Shown: in pieces, positions 34,982-44,265 of the stretch
Layout: the number at the start of each line of letters is the position of its first letter
How positions within the stretch are numbered: the first letter of the stretch is position 1
Origin: Swaminathania salitolerans
Lineage (GTDB): Bacteria; Pseudomonadota; Alphaproteobacteria; Acetobacterales; Acetobacteraceae
Reading direction: 5' to 3' (one strand)
Length of the DNA stretch: 64,000 bases
Assembly: GCF_025994315.1 (NCBI RefSeq)
Contig: NZ_BAQE01000005.1
Made by a program: the position numbers and the translations under genes
The notes under the pieces: model-generated
Seen by the model: the letters and a program-made list of their open reading frames with translations, nothing else
Databases searched by the model: none
What the model was told of the DNA's origin: nothing

Positions 34982-36292
34982 TCAGGCAGAGACAAGGCAA
35001 TCCGGGTAGAGTTGTCCGAACCGTGAGCGATCCTGCTCGAAAAGGCGCACATCGACCGTGATCCCCGTGTCCTGATCGAGTCGCTCCAGCACTTCACCAT
35101 GTTCGTACAACCAGGCGAGCGCCGCACCGTCGCTGCTGTCGAGATTGACCCGCACAAGCGACATGGATGCCGTCATGTGCTGATCGAGCCGGGAGAAGAG
35201 ATTGGGAATACCCTCTCCCGTGATCGCCGATATCGCCACGGTATCGGGATGACGGGGTACAGCCTCGATACCGCCCAGCAGATCGGCCTTGTTCAGCACC
35301 TCGATGGTACGGCGCGGCCAGTCCTCGTCCAGCATGCCGTCCCGCACCATACTGTCGAGAACATTGATCACGTCGGCACGCTGCGCCGCGCTGTCGGGAT
35401 GGGCGACATCGCGAACGTGAAGGATGATATCCGCCTCGGCCACTTCCTCGAGCGTCGCACGGAAGGCGGCAACGAGTTCGGTCGGCAGTTCGCTGATGAA
35501 GCCCACTGTGTCGGAGAGTATCACCCGTCGCCCCGAAGGCAGACGCAGGCCGCGCATCGTCGGATCGAGCGTGGCGAAGAGCTGGTCCTGGGCGTGAACG
35601 GCAGAACCGGTCAGGGCATTGAACAGGGTCGATTTGCCCGCATTGGTATAGCCCACGAGCGCCACCACGGGAAAAGGAACCTTCTTGCGCGCCGAGCGGT
35701 GCAAGCCGCGGGTCCGCCGTACCTGATCCAGCTCCTTGCGCAGGCGAACGAGTCGTTCGCCGATCATGCGCCGGTCGGCCTCGATCTGCGTCTCTCCGGG
35801 GCCGCCGAGAAAGCCGAAACCGCCGCGCTGACGCTCGAGATGGGTCCACAGACGAACGAGACGCGACCGCTGGTATTCCAGATGGGCGAGCTCGACCTGA
35901 AGCACGCCCTCGCGTGTCGCCGCACGGGCGCCGAAGATATCGAGAATGAGGCCCGTGCGGTCCAGAACCTTGCAGTTCAGCGCCTTCTCGAGATTTCTCT
36001 GCTGCCCCGGGGAGAGTCGCGCATCGACGATCACGACCTTGACGCTGTCCTGCGCCACCATCTCCGCGATCTGTTCGACCTGCCCCTTGCCGAACAGGGT
36101 CGCCGGTCTCACCGCACGTATGGCCAGAACCGCCTGCCTTACGACAACGAGACCGATGGAGGAGGCAAGTCCGACCGCCTCCTCGAGCCGGGCCTCGGCG
36201 GCCCGGAACTCGTCCTGCGGGGTCGGGCGCTCCCAAGGGAGGATGACGGCCGCGCGTGTGGCGGGGGGAGTCGTACTGGTCGTAACGGACAC
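34982..36292 (-). CDS. hflX: GTPase HflX
   Basis: 436 residues. N-terminal HflX domain with LFGKGQVEQIAEMV, DARLSPGQQRNLEKALN and the linker GPGETQIEADRRMI. GTPase motifs: G1 VGYTNAGKSTLFN, G3 SDTVGFISELP, G4 NKAD, G5 SAITGEGI. Splits stalled or heat-damaged ribosomes and associates with hfq in most proteobacteria. 21 bases downstream of hfq. The start is GTG. About 75 residues longer at the C-terminus than the G domain alone, as usual. Confidence 0.96.
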   Translation of the reverse strand: MSVTTSTTPPATRAAVILPWERPTPQDEFRAAEARLEEAVGLASSIGLVVVRQAVLAIRAVRPATLFGKGQVEQIAEMVAQDSVKVVIVDARLSPGQQRNLEKALNCKVLDRTGLILDIFGARAATREGVLQVELAHLEYQRSRLVRLWTHLERQRGGFGFLGGPGETQIEADRRMIGERLVRLRKELDQVRRTRGLHRSARKKVPFPVVALVGYTNAGKSTLFNALTGSAVHAQDQLFATLDPTMRGLRLPSGRRVILSDTVGFISELPTELVAAFRATLEEVAEADIILHVRDVAHPDSAAQRADVINVLDSMVRDGMLDEDWPRRTIEVLNKADLLGGIEAVPRHPDTVAISAITGEGIPNLFSRLDQHMTASMSLVRVNLDSSDGAALAWLYEHGEVLERLDQDTGITVDVRLFEQDRSRFGQLYPDCLVSA

Positions 36293-36313
36293 GTGGGGAC
36301 TATACTCTCGCTC

Positions 36314-36544
36314 TCAGTTCTCGATCGGCTCGTCGCCGTCCTGCGCGAAAAGCGCAAGCGGTGCGACCGGCATGATCGTGCTCACCGCATGTTTGTAGAC
36401 GAGCTGCGTATGGCCGTCACGCCTCAGGATGATCGTATCGTTGTCGAAGCGCGGGATCACGCCCTGCAACTTGACGCCGTTGACGAGAAACACCGTCACG
36501 GGGAAGCCGTGATGCTGGAGATGACGGAGAAAGAGATCCTGCAC
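36314..36544 (-). CDS. hfq: RNA chaperone Hfq
   Basis: 76 residues from a GTG at 36544, with GGAGG five bases upstream. The alternative ATGs at 36703 and 36727 would add a basic, Ser/Pro-rich tail that looks unlike Hfq. Sm1: FPVTVFLVNGVKLQGVIPRF; Sm2: QLVYKHAVSTIMP. The start VQDLFLRHLQHHGFP fits the N-terminal helix, and the acidic end DGDEPIEN is a short tail. Binds sRNA and mRNA A/U-rich tails. Precedes hflX, follows ntrX after a 291-base gap that should hold its own promoter. Confidence 0.95.
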   Translation of the reverse strand: MQDLFLRHLQHHGFPVTVFLVNGVKLQGVIPRFDNDTIILRRDGHTQLVYKHAVSTIMPVAPLALFAQDGDEPIEN

Positions 36545-36835
36545 GCTATCCTCCGATGCGCATTCGGGAAAAGATGCTGAAGCCGCGCTTCCGACGGACG
36601 AGGCCCGGGAGGACGGGCCGGGAGAAAGCTGATCGGGTGAGGAGGGGTTCGCTCTGGCCAAGATTGATCTTCTTTGTTTTGCGGTTTCGACGGATCCCCG
36701 CATCGGGGGGCCGGGAGAGAAACGCACGAGACCTTTCTCCGGCTCCCTTCTTCTGACACAGTTTCGTTGAAATCGGGTTTTCGCTTCGAACTTCCGGCAC
36801 GCCCGGTCCCGGGCGCCGTGCGGGTGCTGCGGGCG

Positions 36836-38221
36836 CTAGAGGGTCCGATCTTCCGGCGTGACGCCCAGCTGCTTGAGTTTGCGATGCAGGGCACTGCGCT
36901 CCATTCCCACGAAATTGGCGGTTCGGCTGATATTGCCGCCGAAACGCAGGAGCTGAACCTGGAGATACTGCGTCTCGAACAGATCCCGGGCCTCGCGCAA
37001 TGGGAGCGCCATGACATCGGCACCGGCATCGAGCCGCGTCATGGACGGTGCGCCCTGACTCACGGTGCTGGGCAGCATGTCCGCCCGGATCAGATCCTGC
37101 CCGTTGGGCATCATGATGAGCAGACGCTCCATCAGATTGCGCAACTCGCGGATATTTCCGGGCCATTCATAGGACTGAAGCGCGGCCAGGGCGTCCACGG
37201 ACAGCTCGCGCGGCGCAAGCCCGGCATTTTCCGCGCAACGCTGGAGGAAATGCTGCGCCAGAGCCGGTATGTCCTCCCGCCGCTCGCGCAGTGAGGGCAG
37301 ACGCAGCGGCACGACCGCCAGCCGGTAATAGAGGTCTTCCCGGAACCGCCCGAGCGAGATTTCACCCTGGAGATCCCGGTTCGTGCTGGCAATCACCCGC
37401 ACATCGACCTTCACCCGTGTCGAACCGCCCAGACGCTCGAAGGTCTGGTCCTGAAGCGCCCGGACGATCTTGCCCTGGGTCTCGAGAGGCATGTCGGCCA
37501 CCTCGTCGAGGAGAAGCGTGCCCTTGTGCGCCCGTTCCAGAACGCCGGTGCGCCGCATCACGCCCTCGGCCTGTCCCTCGATTCCGAAAAGCTCCTCCTC
37601 GAACCGGTTGGGAGCGAGGGTCGCGCAGTTGAGCGCGATGAAAGGACCGCTCGCCCGACGGGAACGCGCATGGACCATGCGTGCGGCGATTTCCTTTCCC
37701 GACCCTGCGGGACCGGTGATGAGCACCCGGGAATTCGTCGGTGCGACGCGATCGATCTGGTTGCGCACGGCGCTGATGCCCGGCCCGTCACCGAAAAGGG
37801 CGGTCTCCGCGCCGGAGCGGAGACGCAGCTCCGCATTTTCCCTCTCGAGCCGCGCCGCCTCGAGTGCGCGCTGGGCGACCACGATGAGACGATCGGTCTG
37901 GAACGGCTTCTCGATGAAGTCGTAAGCCCCGTGTTGCAGGCTCGAAACCGCCGTTTCGATCGTGCCATGCCCCGAGATCATGACCACGGGGAGGCCCGGC
38001 TCCTCGGCCTTGATCGCCTTGAGCAGATCGATTCCGTCAAGACGCGAGCCCTGGAGCCAGATATCGAGAATGACGAGCGAGGGGCGACGTGCCCGGAACG
38101 CGGCGAGCGCCTGATCCGAATTGGCGGCGACGCGCGTTTCGTATCCCTCGTCGCGAAGGAGCCCTTCGATGAGAAGCCGGATATCCGGCTCGTCATCGAC
38201 GATCAGGATTTCATGCTCCAT
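36836..38221 (-). CDS. ntrX: NtrX response regulator
   Basis: 461 residues from the ATG at 38221 (GAGGGG upstream). Receiver: ILIVDDEPDIRLLIEGLL and phospho-Asp in LVILDIWLQGSRLDGIDL. AAA+: Walker A ITGPAGSGKEIAARM, Walker B GTLLLDEVADMP, arginine region GRFREDLYYRLAVVPL and sensor YEWPGNIRELRNLMER. The GAFTGA loop that touches sigma-54 is replaced by the GIEGQAEGVMRRTG stretch, as in other NtrX proteins. Fis helix: GNISRTANFVGMERSALHRK. Cognate of NtrY upstream. It controls envelope, respiration and nitrogen genes in related bacteria. Confidence 0.95.
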   Translation of the reverse strand: MEHEILIVDDEPDIRLLIEGLLRDEGYETRVAANSDQALAAFRARRPSLVILDIWLQGSRLDGIDLLKAIKAEEPGLPVVMISGHGTIETAVSSLQHGAYDFIEKPFQTDRLIVVAQRALEAARLERENAELRLRSGAETALFGDGPGISAVRNQIDRVAPTNSRVLITGPAGSGKEIAARMVHARSRRASGPFIALNCATLAPNRFEEELFGIEGQAEGVMRRTGVLERAHKGTLLLDEVADMPLETQGKIVRALQDQTFERLGGSTRVKVDVRVIASTNRDLQGEISLGRFREDLYYRLAVVPLRLPSLRERREDIPALAQHFLQRCAENAGLAPRELSVDALAALQSYEWPGNIRELRNLMERLLIMMPNGQDLIRADMLPSTVSQGAPSMTRLDAGADVMALPLREARDLFETQYLQVQLLRFGGNISRTANFVGMERSALHRKLKQLGVTPEDRTL

Positions 38222-38241
38222 GCGCACCCCTCACCTGCGTT

Positions 38242-40641
38242 TCATTGCCTCTCGTCTGCATCCGTCCGCCCGACCGCCTGCCCGGCACTTCGCCCGGTAC
38301 CCTGACCGGCGACGTGCTCACGCACAGGCAGGGTGAGCGTCGAGACGGTACCCCGTCCGTCAGGTCGGTCCTCCAGCCTGATGCCACCTGCATGATCCTC
38401 CATGATCTTCTTGACGATTGCGAGCCCGAGCCCCGTGCCCTTCGGTTTGTGCGTGATATACGGTTCCGTCAAGCGATGCCTGTCGATGGAAGGCAAACCG
38501 ATCCCGTCATCGATGACCTGCACGACGGCCTCCTCCCCCTGGATGACGAGCGAGACGAGGATCCGGCCCAGCGTCTCTGCGGATTCGCCCTCGCCCGTAT
38601 CCGGTCCGGGGTCGCCCTCCGTCTCCCGTGCCCGCATCGCGATGGCATCCGCCGCATTCTGCAGGAGATTCGTCAGGGCCTGTCCCATCAACCGGCGATC
38701 GCAGCGCACCACAGGCCCCTGGGCGGGGAGCCCCTCCGTCACATAGACGATTTCCGGATGTGCGTTGCGCTGGAGGACGAGCGCCTCGCGCACGAGCCGC
38801 GAGAGATCCTCGTCGCGCAGCACGGGCTGCGGCATCCGGGCGAAAGACGAGAACTCGTCCACCATGCGACCGATATCGCCCACATGCCGGACGATCGTAT
38901 CGACGCACTGGCTGAACGTCTCGGGATCCGATCCGATCTCGCGCAGGAAACGCCGCTTGAGACGCTCGGCCGAAAGCTGGATCGGTGTCAGGGGGTTCTT
39001 GATCTCATGCGCGATACGACGCGCCACATCGGCCCAGGCTGCCTTTCTCTGTGCGGCAAGCAGCGCCGTGATGTCGTCGAAGGTGACCACATAGCCGGGC
39101 GCCGTATCGCTTCCCTGCTCGCCAACGACACGAACGAGCAAGGTGCGACCCGATGTCCCGACGCTCGGCCCGTCACCCAGAACACCGGCTTTCTCCGGCG
39201 CGTCGATCTGGATCTCGGCCGTATGGGCCTGGCCGGGCTCCACGCGGGCGAGATCGAGCATCTGCGCAAATTCCGGGACCAGATCGCGCAGGGGCTCGCC
39301 GCCACAGGATTCCAGATCGCGCTGGAGCAACCGGGAGGCCGCCCGGTTGGGCAGCTCGACCCGCTGGGCCGGATCGAGCCCGATCACCCCGGCAGAGACA
39401 CCGGACAGAACCGTTTCGGTAAAACGCCGCCGCTCGTCGATCTGCTCGTACGCCACCATCAGCTCCTTGCGCTGGGTGGAGAGCTGATCCGTCATGCGGT
39501 TGAAGGCCCGGGACAGGGTGCCGACCTCGTCGTCGCGGAAGGAATTGCGTCCGCGCGCCTCGGGAACCCGGACGCTGAGATCCCCCTCGCTGACACGCCG
39601 CGCGGCCAGGATGAGAAGACCCAGCGGCTGGGTGATCTGGTTGGCCAGAACAAGCCCCGTCAACATGCCGACGCTGAGAACCAGCATTCCGAGCAGCGCG
39701 AAAATGAGCACGAAGCTGATCTGGATGGCCGAACGATGCGCGTTCAGCCTCTGATATTCCGACACCACCGCATCGGTATGATGCATGTGCTCGAGAATTT
39801 TCGCGTCCACCGGCCGGGTGATGACCAGCATCAGCCCCGAACTCGGCCCGAGGCTGACAACCGCACGCACGGTCTTCTCGTCCGGGGAGTCGAGAATGGC
39901 CACATCGTTGGTCCGGGCCAGAGTCGTCGCATCCTTCGGCGGCAGGGCGAGCTGCTTGCCCTGGAGCGCCGCCAGGCCGCCGGAAGCGACGACCTTGTTG
40001 GTATAGGAGTCGAAGACGACCGCCTCGTTCAGCCCGCGCTCTGTCGCCTCGACATCCAGCATCATCGAGAGCTGGGCCGGCTCACGCATCAGATCGATCC
40101 CGTGCCGGTACATCTCGTCGTTTTCTGCCGTGATGATGATGTTGGCGAGCGCGAAGGCCTCGGTGCGGATATTGTCGTTATGCTCCTGCAGATAGCCCGC
40201 GGCCACGTCGCGCGCCTCGGTCAGCGCGGTGTTCACCCGGTTGGAGAACCATATCTGGATCCCGAAATGGAAGAACAGCGCTGCAAGCGCGCCGATGATC
40301 ACCGTGGGGGCAACGGCGACGACACCGAACAGGGTGATGAGCCGCACATGCAGCCGCGCCCCGGCCAGACCCGTGCGCCGCTCGGCCAGCATCCGCCCCA
40401 CGCGGATGATGACGGCAGCCCCGAGCAGCATCAGCACGAGAAAATCGAGCAGGAAGACGATCGCCTCGATCTGGGGACGATAGGCGAGAGAAAGCCCCCC
40501 CGCGAGAACGACGAAGGTCGTGAAAACGAGCACCAGCGCGGCGCAGATCAGGATCATGGCCGTCTTGAGCCGACTGACACGCCGGACGAGCCGCCGGAAG
40601 AGGGACCGCAAACCGGTCGCAGAGGAAACGTCACTTGTCAT
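38242..40641 (-). CDS. ntrY: NtrY sensor histidine kinase
   Basis: 799 residues from the ATG at 40641, which overlaps the stop of the ntrC-like gene (ATGA). Four transmembrane segments: about 25-45, 60-80, 95-120 and 290-315 enclose a periplasmic sensing region. HAMP (ITQPLGLLILAARRVSEGDL), a PAS domain (VLSGVSAGVIGLDPAQRVEL), DHp helix RRIAHEIKNPLTPIQLSAER with the phospho-His, and the ATPase with NLLQNAADAI, DDGIGLP and KGTGLGLAIVKKIMEDH. The reading frame extends far upstream, but that part is the antisense-shifted copy of the neighbouring gene. Kinase for NtrX. Confidence 0.95.
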   Translation of the reverse strand: MTSDVSSATGLRSLFRRLVRRVSRLKTAMILICAALVLVFTTFVVLAGGLSLAYRPQIEAIVFLLDFLVLMLLGAAVIIRVGRMLAERRTGLAGARLHVRLITLFGVVAVAPTVIIGALAALFFHFGIQIWFSNRVNTALTEARDVAAGYLQEHNDNIRTEAFALANIIITAENDEMYRHGIDLMREPAQLSMMLDVEATERGLNEAVVFDSYTNKVVASGGLAALQGKQLALPPKDATTLARTNDVAILDSPDEKTVRAVVSLGPSSGLMLVITRPVDAKILEHMHHTDAVVSEYQRLNAHRSAIQISFVLIFALLGMLVLSVGMLTGLVLANQITQPLGLLILAARRVSEGDLSVRVPEARGRNSFRDDEVGTLSRAFNRMTDQLSTQRKELMVAYEQIDERRRFTETVLSGVSAGVIGLDPAQRVELPNRAASRLLQRDLESCGGEPLRDLVPEFAQMLDLARVEPGQAHTAEIQIDAPEKAGVLGDGPSVGTSGRTLLVRVVGEQGSDTAPGYVVTFDDITALLAAQRKAAWADVARRIAHEIKNPLTPIQLSAERLKRRFLREIGSDPETFSQCVDTIVRHVGDIGRMVDEFSSFARMPQPVLRDEDLSRLVREALVLQRNAHPEIVYVTEGLPAQGPVVRCDRRLMGQALTNLLQNAADAIAMRARETEGDPGPDTGEGESAETLGRILVSLVIQGEEAVVQVIDDGIGLPSIDRHRLTEPYITHKPKGTGLGLAIVKKIMEDHAGGIRLEDRPDGRGTVSTLTLPVREHVAGQGTGRSAGQAVGRTDADERQ

Positions 40642-41567
40642 GATCTGGACCGGCCCGTTTCGATTCCGAGAAGCTGGAGACGTTTGCGCAGCGTATTCCT
40701 GTTGAGACCCAGAAGTGCCGCAGCCCGAAGCTGGTTGCCATCGGTCGCCTTGAGAACGAGGCTGAAAAGGGGACGTTCCACCTCGGCGAGGACACGGGCA
40801 TGCAGGGTGCCCTGCGTGCCGCTCTCCAGATCGAGCATGGAGGGCAGGAAACGCGCCATCAACCCCTGGAAGGAGACGCATTCGGCGCCTGCCCCGATGC
40901 GATGCAGCGCGGCGAGCCGCGAGACCGGAATCACCGTATCGGGCTCCATCTGGGCCGCCTGATAGAGAAGCTGCCGGATCTGGCGGAAATTTCCGGGCCA
41001 GTCCTGGGCGCCGATCCAGGCGAGACAGGCCTCGTCGAGGCGACACCCCGTCCCGTCCTGCCCCAGCCAGTCGCTGCACAGGGCGGCCATATCCTCCTGC
41101 CGCTCTCCCACGGTCGGAAGAGACAGGCAATGCGGCGCAATCCGGCGCGCGAGACCCGCCTCGAGACGGCCATCCTGCACGAGGCGGGAAAGAGGCCAGG
41201 AACTCGTGACGATCAGCACCGGGGTTCTGTCCGCAGCGGGATCGGCCCCCTCTGCATGAAGAAAGGCACGGAGCCGGAGGCGAAGCGCCGGATCGTGCGT
41301 CCCGATCTCGTCGAGCAGGATACCGCCCGTTTCCGGATCGGACAGCGCCTCGTCGAGGCCGTCCCGGTCGGCAACCGGAACGAGACGGCCGGAATGTCCG
41401 GAGCAGGTCCAGAGCATCCGTGCGGCCCGGGTTTTTCCGGTGCCGGTCTCGCCGATGAATCCATGCACCGTTTCCCGACGGCACCGGAGGAGAACGGCCT
41501 TCCGGAACGCACGAATGGCATCTGACGCCCCGTCGAAATCGCGGGAGACGGATCCGCGATGCGTCAC
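40638..41567 (-). CDS. Degenerate NtrC-like AAA+ / Fis regulator without receiver or GAFTGA
   Basis: 309 residues from a GTG. It sits where ntrC belongs, between dusB and ntrY, but starts directly in the AAA+ core: Walker A GFIGETGTGKTRAARML, Walker B GGILLDEIGTHDP, sensor-2 DWPGNFRQIRQLLYQAAQM. The receiver domain, the whole ELFGHEKGAFTGA segment and part of the core are missing. The end is pure NtrC: KATDGNQLRAAALLGLNRNT followed by LRKRLQLLGI, so DNA binding is kept. It cannot be phosphorylated normally and should not activate sigma-54; it may act as a repressor or be decaying. ntrB (glnL), usual upstream, is absent. Confidence 0.85.
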   Translation of the reverse strand: MTHRGSVSRDFDGASDAIRAFRKAVLLRCRRETVHGFIGETGTGKTRAARMLWTCSGHSGRLVPVADRDGLDEALSDPETGGILLDEIGTHDPALRLRLRAFLHAEGADPAADRTPVLIVTSSWPLSRLVQDGRLEAGLARRIAPHCLSLPTVGERQEDMAALCSDWLGQDGTGCRLDEACLAWIGAQDWPGNFRQIRQLLYQAAQMEPDTVIPVSRLAALHRIGAGAECVSFQGLMARFLPSMLDLESGTQGTLHARVLAEVERPLFSLVLKATDGNQLRAAALLGLNRNTLRKRLQLLGIETGRSRS

Positions 41568-41629
41568 GCCTGCCGTCGCCGGTCGCGACGGATGGCGCGC
41601 GGGCGGGGGGCCGGGATAGGACCCGTCAT

Positions 41630-42724
41630 TCAGGCCGCTTCGCCCAGGGAGCCGGCAGGATCATGAGCCGCCTCACGATTGCGCACAACGCCCTCTTCCA
41701 CGGCCCGGTCGTAGAAGGCGACGAGATGGTCGATCACGTCTTCTGCCCGGTCCATGCGATTGATGGCGGCCCTGAATGCAGCCGAGCCGGGCAGGCCATG
41801 GGAATACCATGAGACATGCTTGCGGGCGAGACGCAGCCCCGGGCGCTCGCCGAAATGGTCGAGCATCATCCGGTAATGACGCAGGACGATTTCCTTCTCG
41901 GTCGCCAGATCGGGGTCCGGCATGTCGACACCCGAACGCAGCGACCGGGCAACCTGTGCGAGAAACCAGGGACGACCGTAACAGCCGCGACCGATCATCA
42001 CCCCATCGGCGCCGGAGGCCTCGAGCGCCGCACGGGCATGGCGAATGGCCACGATATCGCCATTGACGATGACGGGAATACGAACGCTGTCCTTGACCTG
42101 GCGCACGAAATGCCAGTCCGCGGTGCCGTTATAGAACATCTGGCGGGTCCGACCATGGACCGTCACCATGCGGATCCCCACATCCTCGGCAATCTTCGCC
42201 AGAACGGGGGCATTGAGGGACTCATGGTCCCACCCCATGCGCATCTTGAGCGTTACCGGCACCGGAACGGCCCTGACCGTGGCCTCGAGCAGCGCCGCGG
42301 CCTTGCGCTCGTCTCTCATGAGGGCCGAGCCCGCCGACTGACCCACGGCCACTTTCTTTACGGGGCAGCCGAAATTGATGTCGATGATATCCGCGCCCTG
42401 ATCGACCGCGATCCGCGCCGCCTGCGCCATCGCCTCGGGGTCGCATCCGGCAAGCTGGACGGAGTTCGGCCCGTTCTCCGCATTCCGGGCCATGCGCAGG
42501 GTGTTCTCGTTCTCGCGGACCATCGCCCAGGAGGCGATCATTTCCGAGACGACGAGACCGGCGCCGAGCTCGCGGGCGAGCTGGCGGAACGGCAGATCCG
42601 TGACGCCTGACATCGGCGCGAGGATGACAGGCGTGTCGATCACCACGCCATTGCCCAGATCGAGCGAAGGGAGTGGCAAAGCGCGACTCGCCTTGGCCGG
42701 AGCGGGGGAAACGGGACTGGTCAT
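41630..42724 (-). CDS. dusB: tRNA dihydrouridine synthase DusB (NifR3)
   Basis: 364 residues from the ATG at 42724. FMN TIM barrel: TPVILAPMSGVTDLPFRQL, catalytic Cys in DINFGCPVKKVAVGQSAGSA, VTLKMRMGWD, VTVHGRTRQMFYNGTADW and VNGDIVAIRHARAALEASG, GVMIGRGCYGRPWF. Reduces U17 of the D loop. In alphaproteobacteria it is normally followed by ntrB-ntrC; here the ntrC-like gene follows after 62 bases and ntrB is missing. Confidence 0.96.
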   Translation of the reverse strand: MTSPVSPAPAKASRALPLPSLDLGNGVVIDTPVILAPMSGVTDLPFRQLARELGAGLVVSEMIASWAMVRENENTLRMARNAENGPNSVQLAGCDPEAMAQAARIAVDQGADIIDINFGCPVKKVAVGQSAGSALMRDERKAAALLEATVRAVPVPVTLKMRMGWDHESLNAPVLAKIAEDVGIRMVTVHGRTRQMFYNGTADWHFVRQVKDSVRIPVIVNGDIVAIRHARAALEASGADGVMIGRGCYGRPWFLAQVARSLRSGVDMPDPDLATEKEIVLRHYRMMLDHFGERPGLRLARKHVSWYSHGLPGSAAFRAAINRMDRAEDVIDHLVAFYDRAVEEGVVRNREAAHDPAGSLGEAA

Positions 42725-42838
42725 GATGCCCCGCAGGATACCGGGGCGAGAAGCCCGGTGCAATCGAAGATCGCGCAGCGCCCGGAAACGCAGCCCGGAA
42801 ACGCGACCCGGAAGGGAGACGGAACGTGCGCCGCCCGG

Positions 42839-43939
42839 TCAGCCCAGCGCCACCCGGAGACGGTCGAGTGCGGCGGCGTCCTCGGGAAGGCCGAAGCGCA
42901 GAACGGTCTCGTCCCACGCGAAACGACGGACCAGAATCCCGGCTGAGGCAAGATGCGACCAGAGCCGGAATGCCGCTCCCGAAGTCTCTGCGGTCGTCTC
43001 TCCGGTCGTCTTCCCGGCCGTCTTCCCGCTCGTCTCGTCATGCGTTTCCGGGCGCATTCCCCCGGGCGCGTCGGTGCAGCGGAAAAGCGCAAAAAGCGAG
43101 GTGCCGCCGATATGGACCAGTCCCGCCGCGCGCATCACGGCGCACAGGGCCGTCATCTCGGTTTCGACGCGCCGTTTCATGGTTTCGCGCCACGCCGTGT
43201 CTGCAAGCGCCTCGCTTGCGATCAGGCAGGCCGGGGTGTTGACCGCCCACGGGCCCATCATCCTGCGCAGCACCCCGATCGCGGGATGACTGCCGAGCAG
43301 AAACCCCAGACGCAGACCGGCCAGCCCATAGGCCTTGCCGAACGACCGACAGACGATGAGGGCCGGATGGGGAAGAAGCGATGCGGCGCTCTGCGGTTCG
43401 AAATCGGCAAACGCCTCATCGACGATCAGGAGACCGTCGAGGCGGCCATGGGCATCGGCCAGCGTCCTGACGGCAGACAGGTCGAGCGCATGACCTGTCG
43501 GATTATTGGGGGAACAGAGAACGGTGATCGCCCCCTTCTCGCCGGGAGACAGGTCGTCCCCCCAGGCCAGAGCGGCAACCCGGGCGCCTGCCGCACGCCA
43601 TGCTTCCGCGTGTCCGCTATAGGTCGGCTCGACGATACGGATCATGCGTGACGCCGGATTTTCTGCCAGAATACGCGCGAGCATGCCGATGAGGCATTGC
43701 GTGCCCGGCCCGGCCAGAACGCAGGACGGCTCGACACCGTAACACCGCGCGGCCTCCCCTATGAGCCGTGCCTCCTCGCGTGGATCCGGAAGTCGCCGGA
43801 ACGCAGAGGAAGGAAGCGGCGAGAACGGATAGGCATGGGGATTGATCCCGGTCGACAGATCGATCCATGGCTGGGGTGCCTGCGGATAGAACCGGGCCAG
43901 ATCGCTGAGCCTTCCGCCATGGACGGGCCAGGGCGTCAT
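42839..43939 (-). CDS. cobC: Threonine-phosphate decarboxylase (CobC/CobD type) with repeat insertion
   Basis: About 366 residues from the ATG at 43939 (GAGGGAG upstream); the frame is open further to 44341 but that extension is tandem repeat. PLP fold type I: WPVHGGRLSDLARFYPQ, WIDLSTGINPHAYP, VLAGPGTQCLIGML, ITVLCSPNNPTGHALD, LIVDEAFADFEP and the PLP Lys in RSFGKAYGLAGLRLGFLLG. It makes (R)-1-amino-2-propanol phosphate from L-threonine-phosphate. A low-complexity ETSGKTAGKTTGETTAETSG is inserted near residue 310; it is a 12-base tandem repeat in the DNA. Divergent from cbiB, its partner. Confidence 0.9.
   Translation of the reverse strand: MTPWPVHGGRLSDLARFYPQAPQPWIDLSTGINPHAYPFSPLPSSAFRRLPDPREEARLIGEAARCYGVEPSCVLAGPGTQCLIGMLARILAENPASRMIRIVEPTYSGHAEAWRAAGARVAALAWGDDLSPGEKGAITVLCSPNNPTGHALDLSAVRTLADAHGRLDGLLIVDEAFADFEPQSAASLLPHPALIVCRSFGKAYGLAGLRLGFLLGSHPAIGVLRRMMGPWAVNTPACLIASEALADTAWRETMKRRVETEMTALCAVMRAAGLVHIGGTSLFALFRCTDAPGGMRPETHDETSGKTAGKTTGETTAETSGAAFRLWSHLASAGILVRRFAWDETVLRFGLPEDAAALDRLRVALG
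42981..43040. repeat. 12-bp in-frame tandem repeat inside cobC
   Basis: Five 12-base units (GAAGTCTCTGCG, GTCGTCTCTCCG, GTCGTCTTCCCG, GCCGTCTTCCCG, CTCGTCTCGTCA) encode the Thr/Glu/Lys/Gly-rich insertion of CobC. The unit length keeps the frame. Confidence 0.85.
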
Positions 43940-44128
43940 GCTATCGTCTCCCTCGTCCTGCTTCCTCCGACCCGCCTCACCCGTCATCGCGCCACCCGAC
44001 CCGTTATCCGCGAAATCCTCCGTTGCCGTATCCCGGATCCTATCCGATAGCTGGCCCGGCACAGCGCTCCGCTCATCGCGCGCCGCGTCCTCCTTCATGT
44101 CCCGGGGCGAGGCACCCGACGAGATCCG

Positions 44129-44249
44129 GGGCCTGTTCCGGGGCCTGTTCCGGGGCCCGTTCCCGGCTCTGTCCTCCGGCACGCCTTCCGTTTCATCCTT
44201 CCTGCTTCTGTCCCGTCCGGTTTTATCCCTACTGGTTTTATCCTTTCTG
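44129..44249. repeat. 12-bp x3 and 15-bp x4 arrays in the cobC-cbiB gap
   Basis: GGGCCTGTTCCG, GGGCCTGTTCCG and GGGCCCGTTCCC at 44129-44164, then GTTTCATCCTTCCTG, CTTCTGTCCCGTCCG, GTTTTATCCCTACTG and GTTTTATCCTTTCTG at 44190-44249. The 326-base gap 43940-44265 between the divergent cobC and cbiB holds these arrays and no recognised riboswitch or terminator. Confidence 0.85.
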
Positions 44250-44265
44250 GCCGTCATTGAAATCG

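Noticed and set aside
36545..36727. Longer Hfq start at 36703 or 36727
   Set aside because: It adds a Ser/Pro/Arg tail unlike any Hfq; GTG at 36544 has GGAGG at ideal spacing.
40642..41484. N-terminal extension of the NtrY frame, making a 1080-residue protein
   Set aside because: The extra part is Arg/Gly-rich junk from reading the ntrC-like gene out of frame; NtrY membrane helices start right after the ATG at 40641, which overlaps the upstream stop.
43940..44265. Cobalamin riboswitch between cobC and cbiB
   Set aside because: No B12-box sequence or matching stems seen; the gap is mostly tandem repeats.
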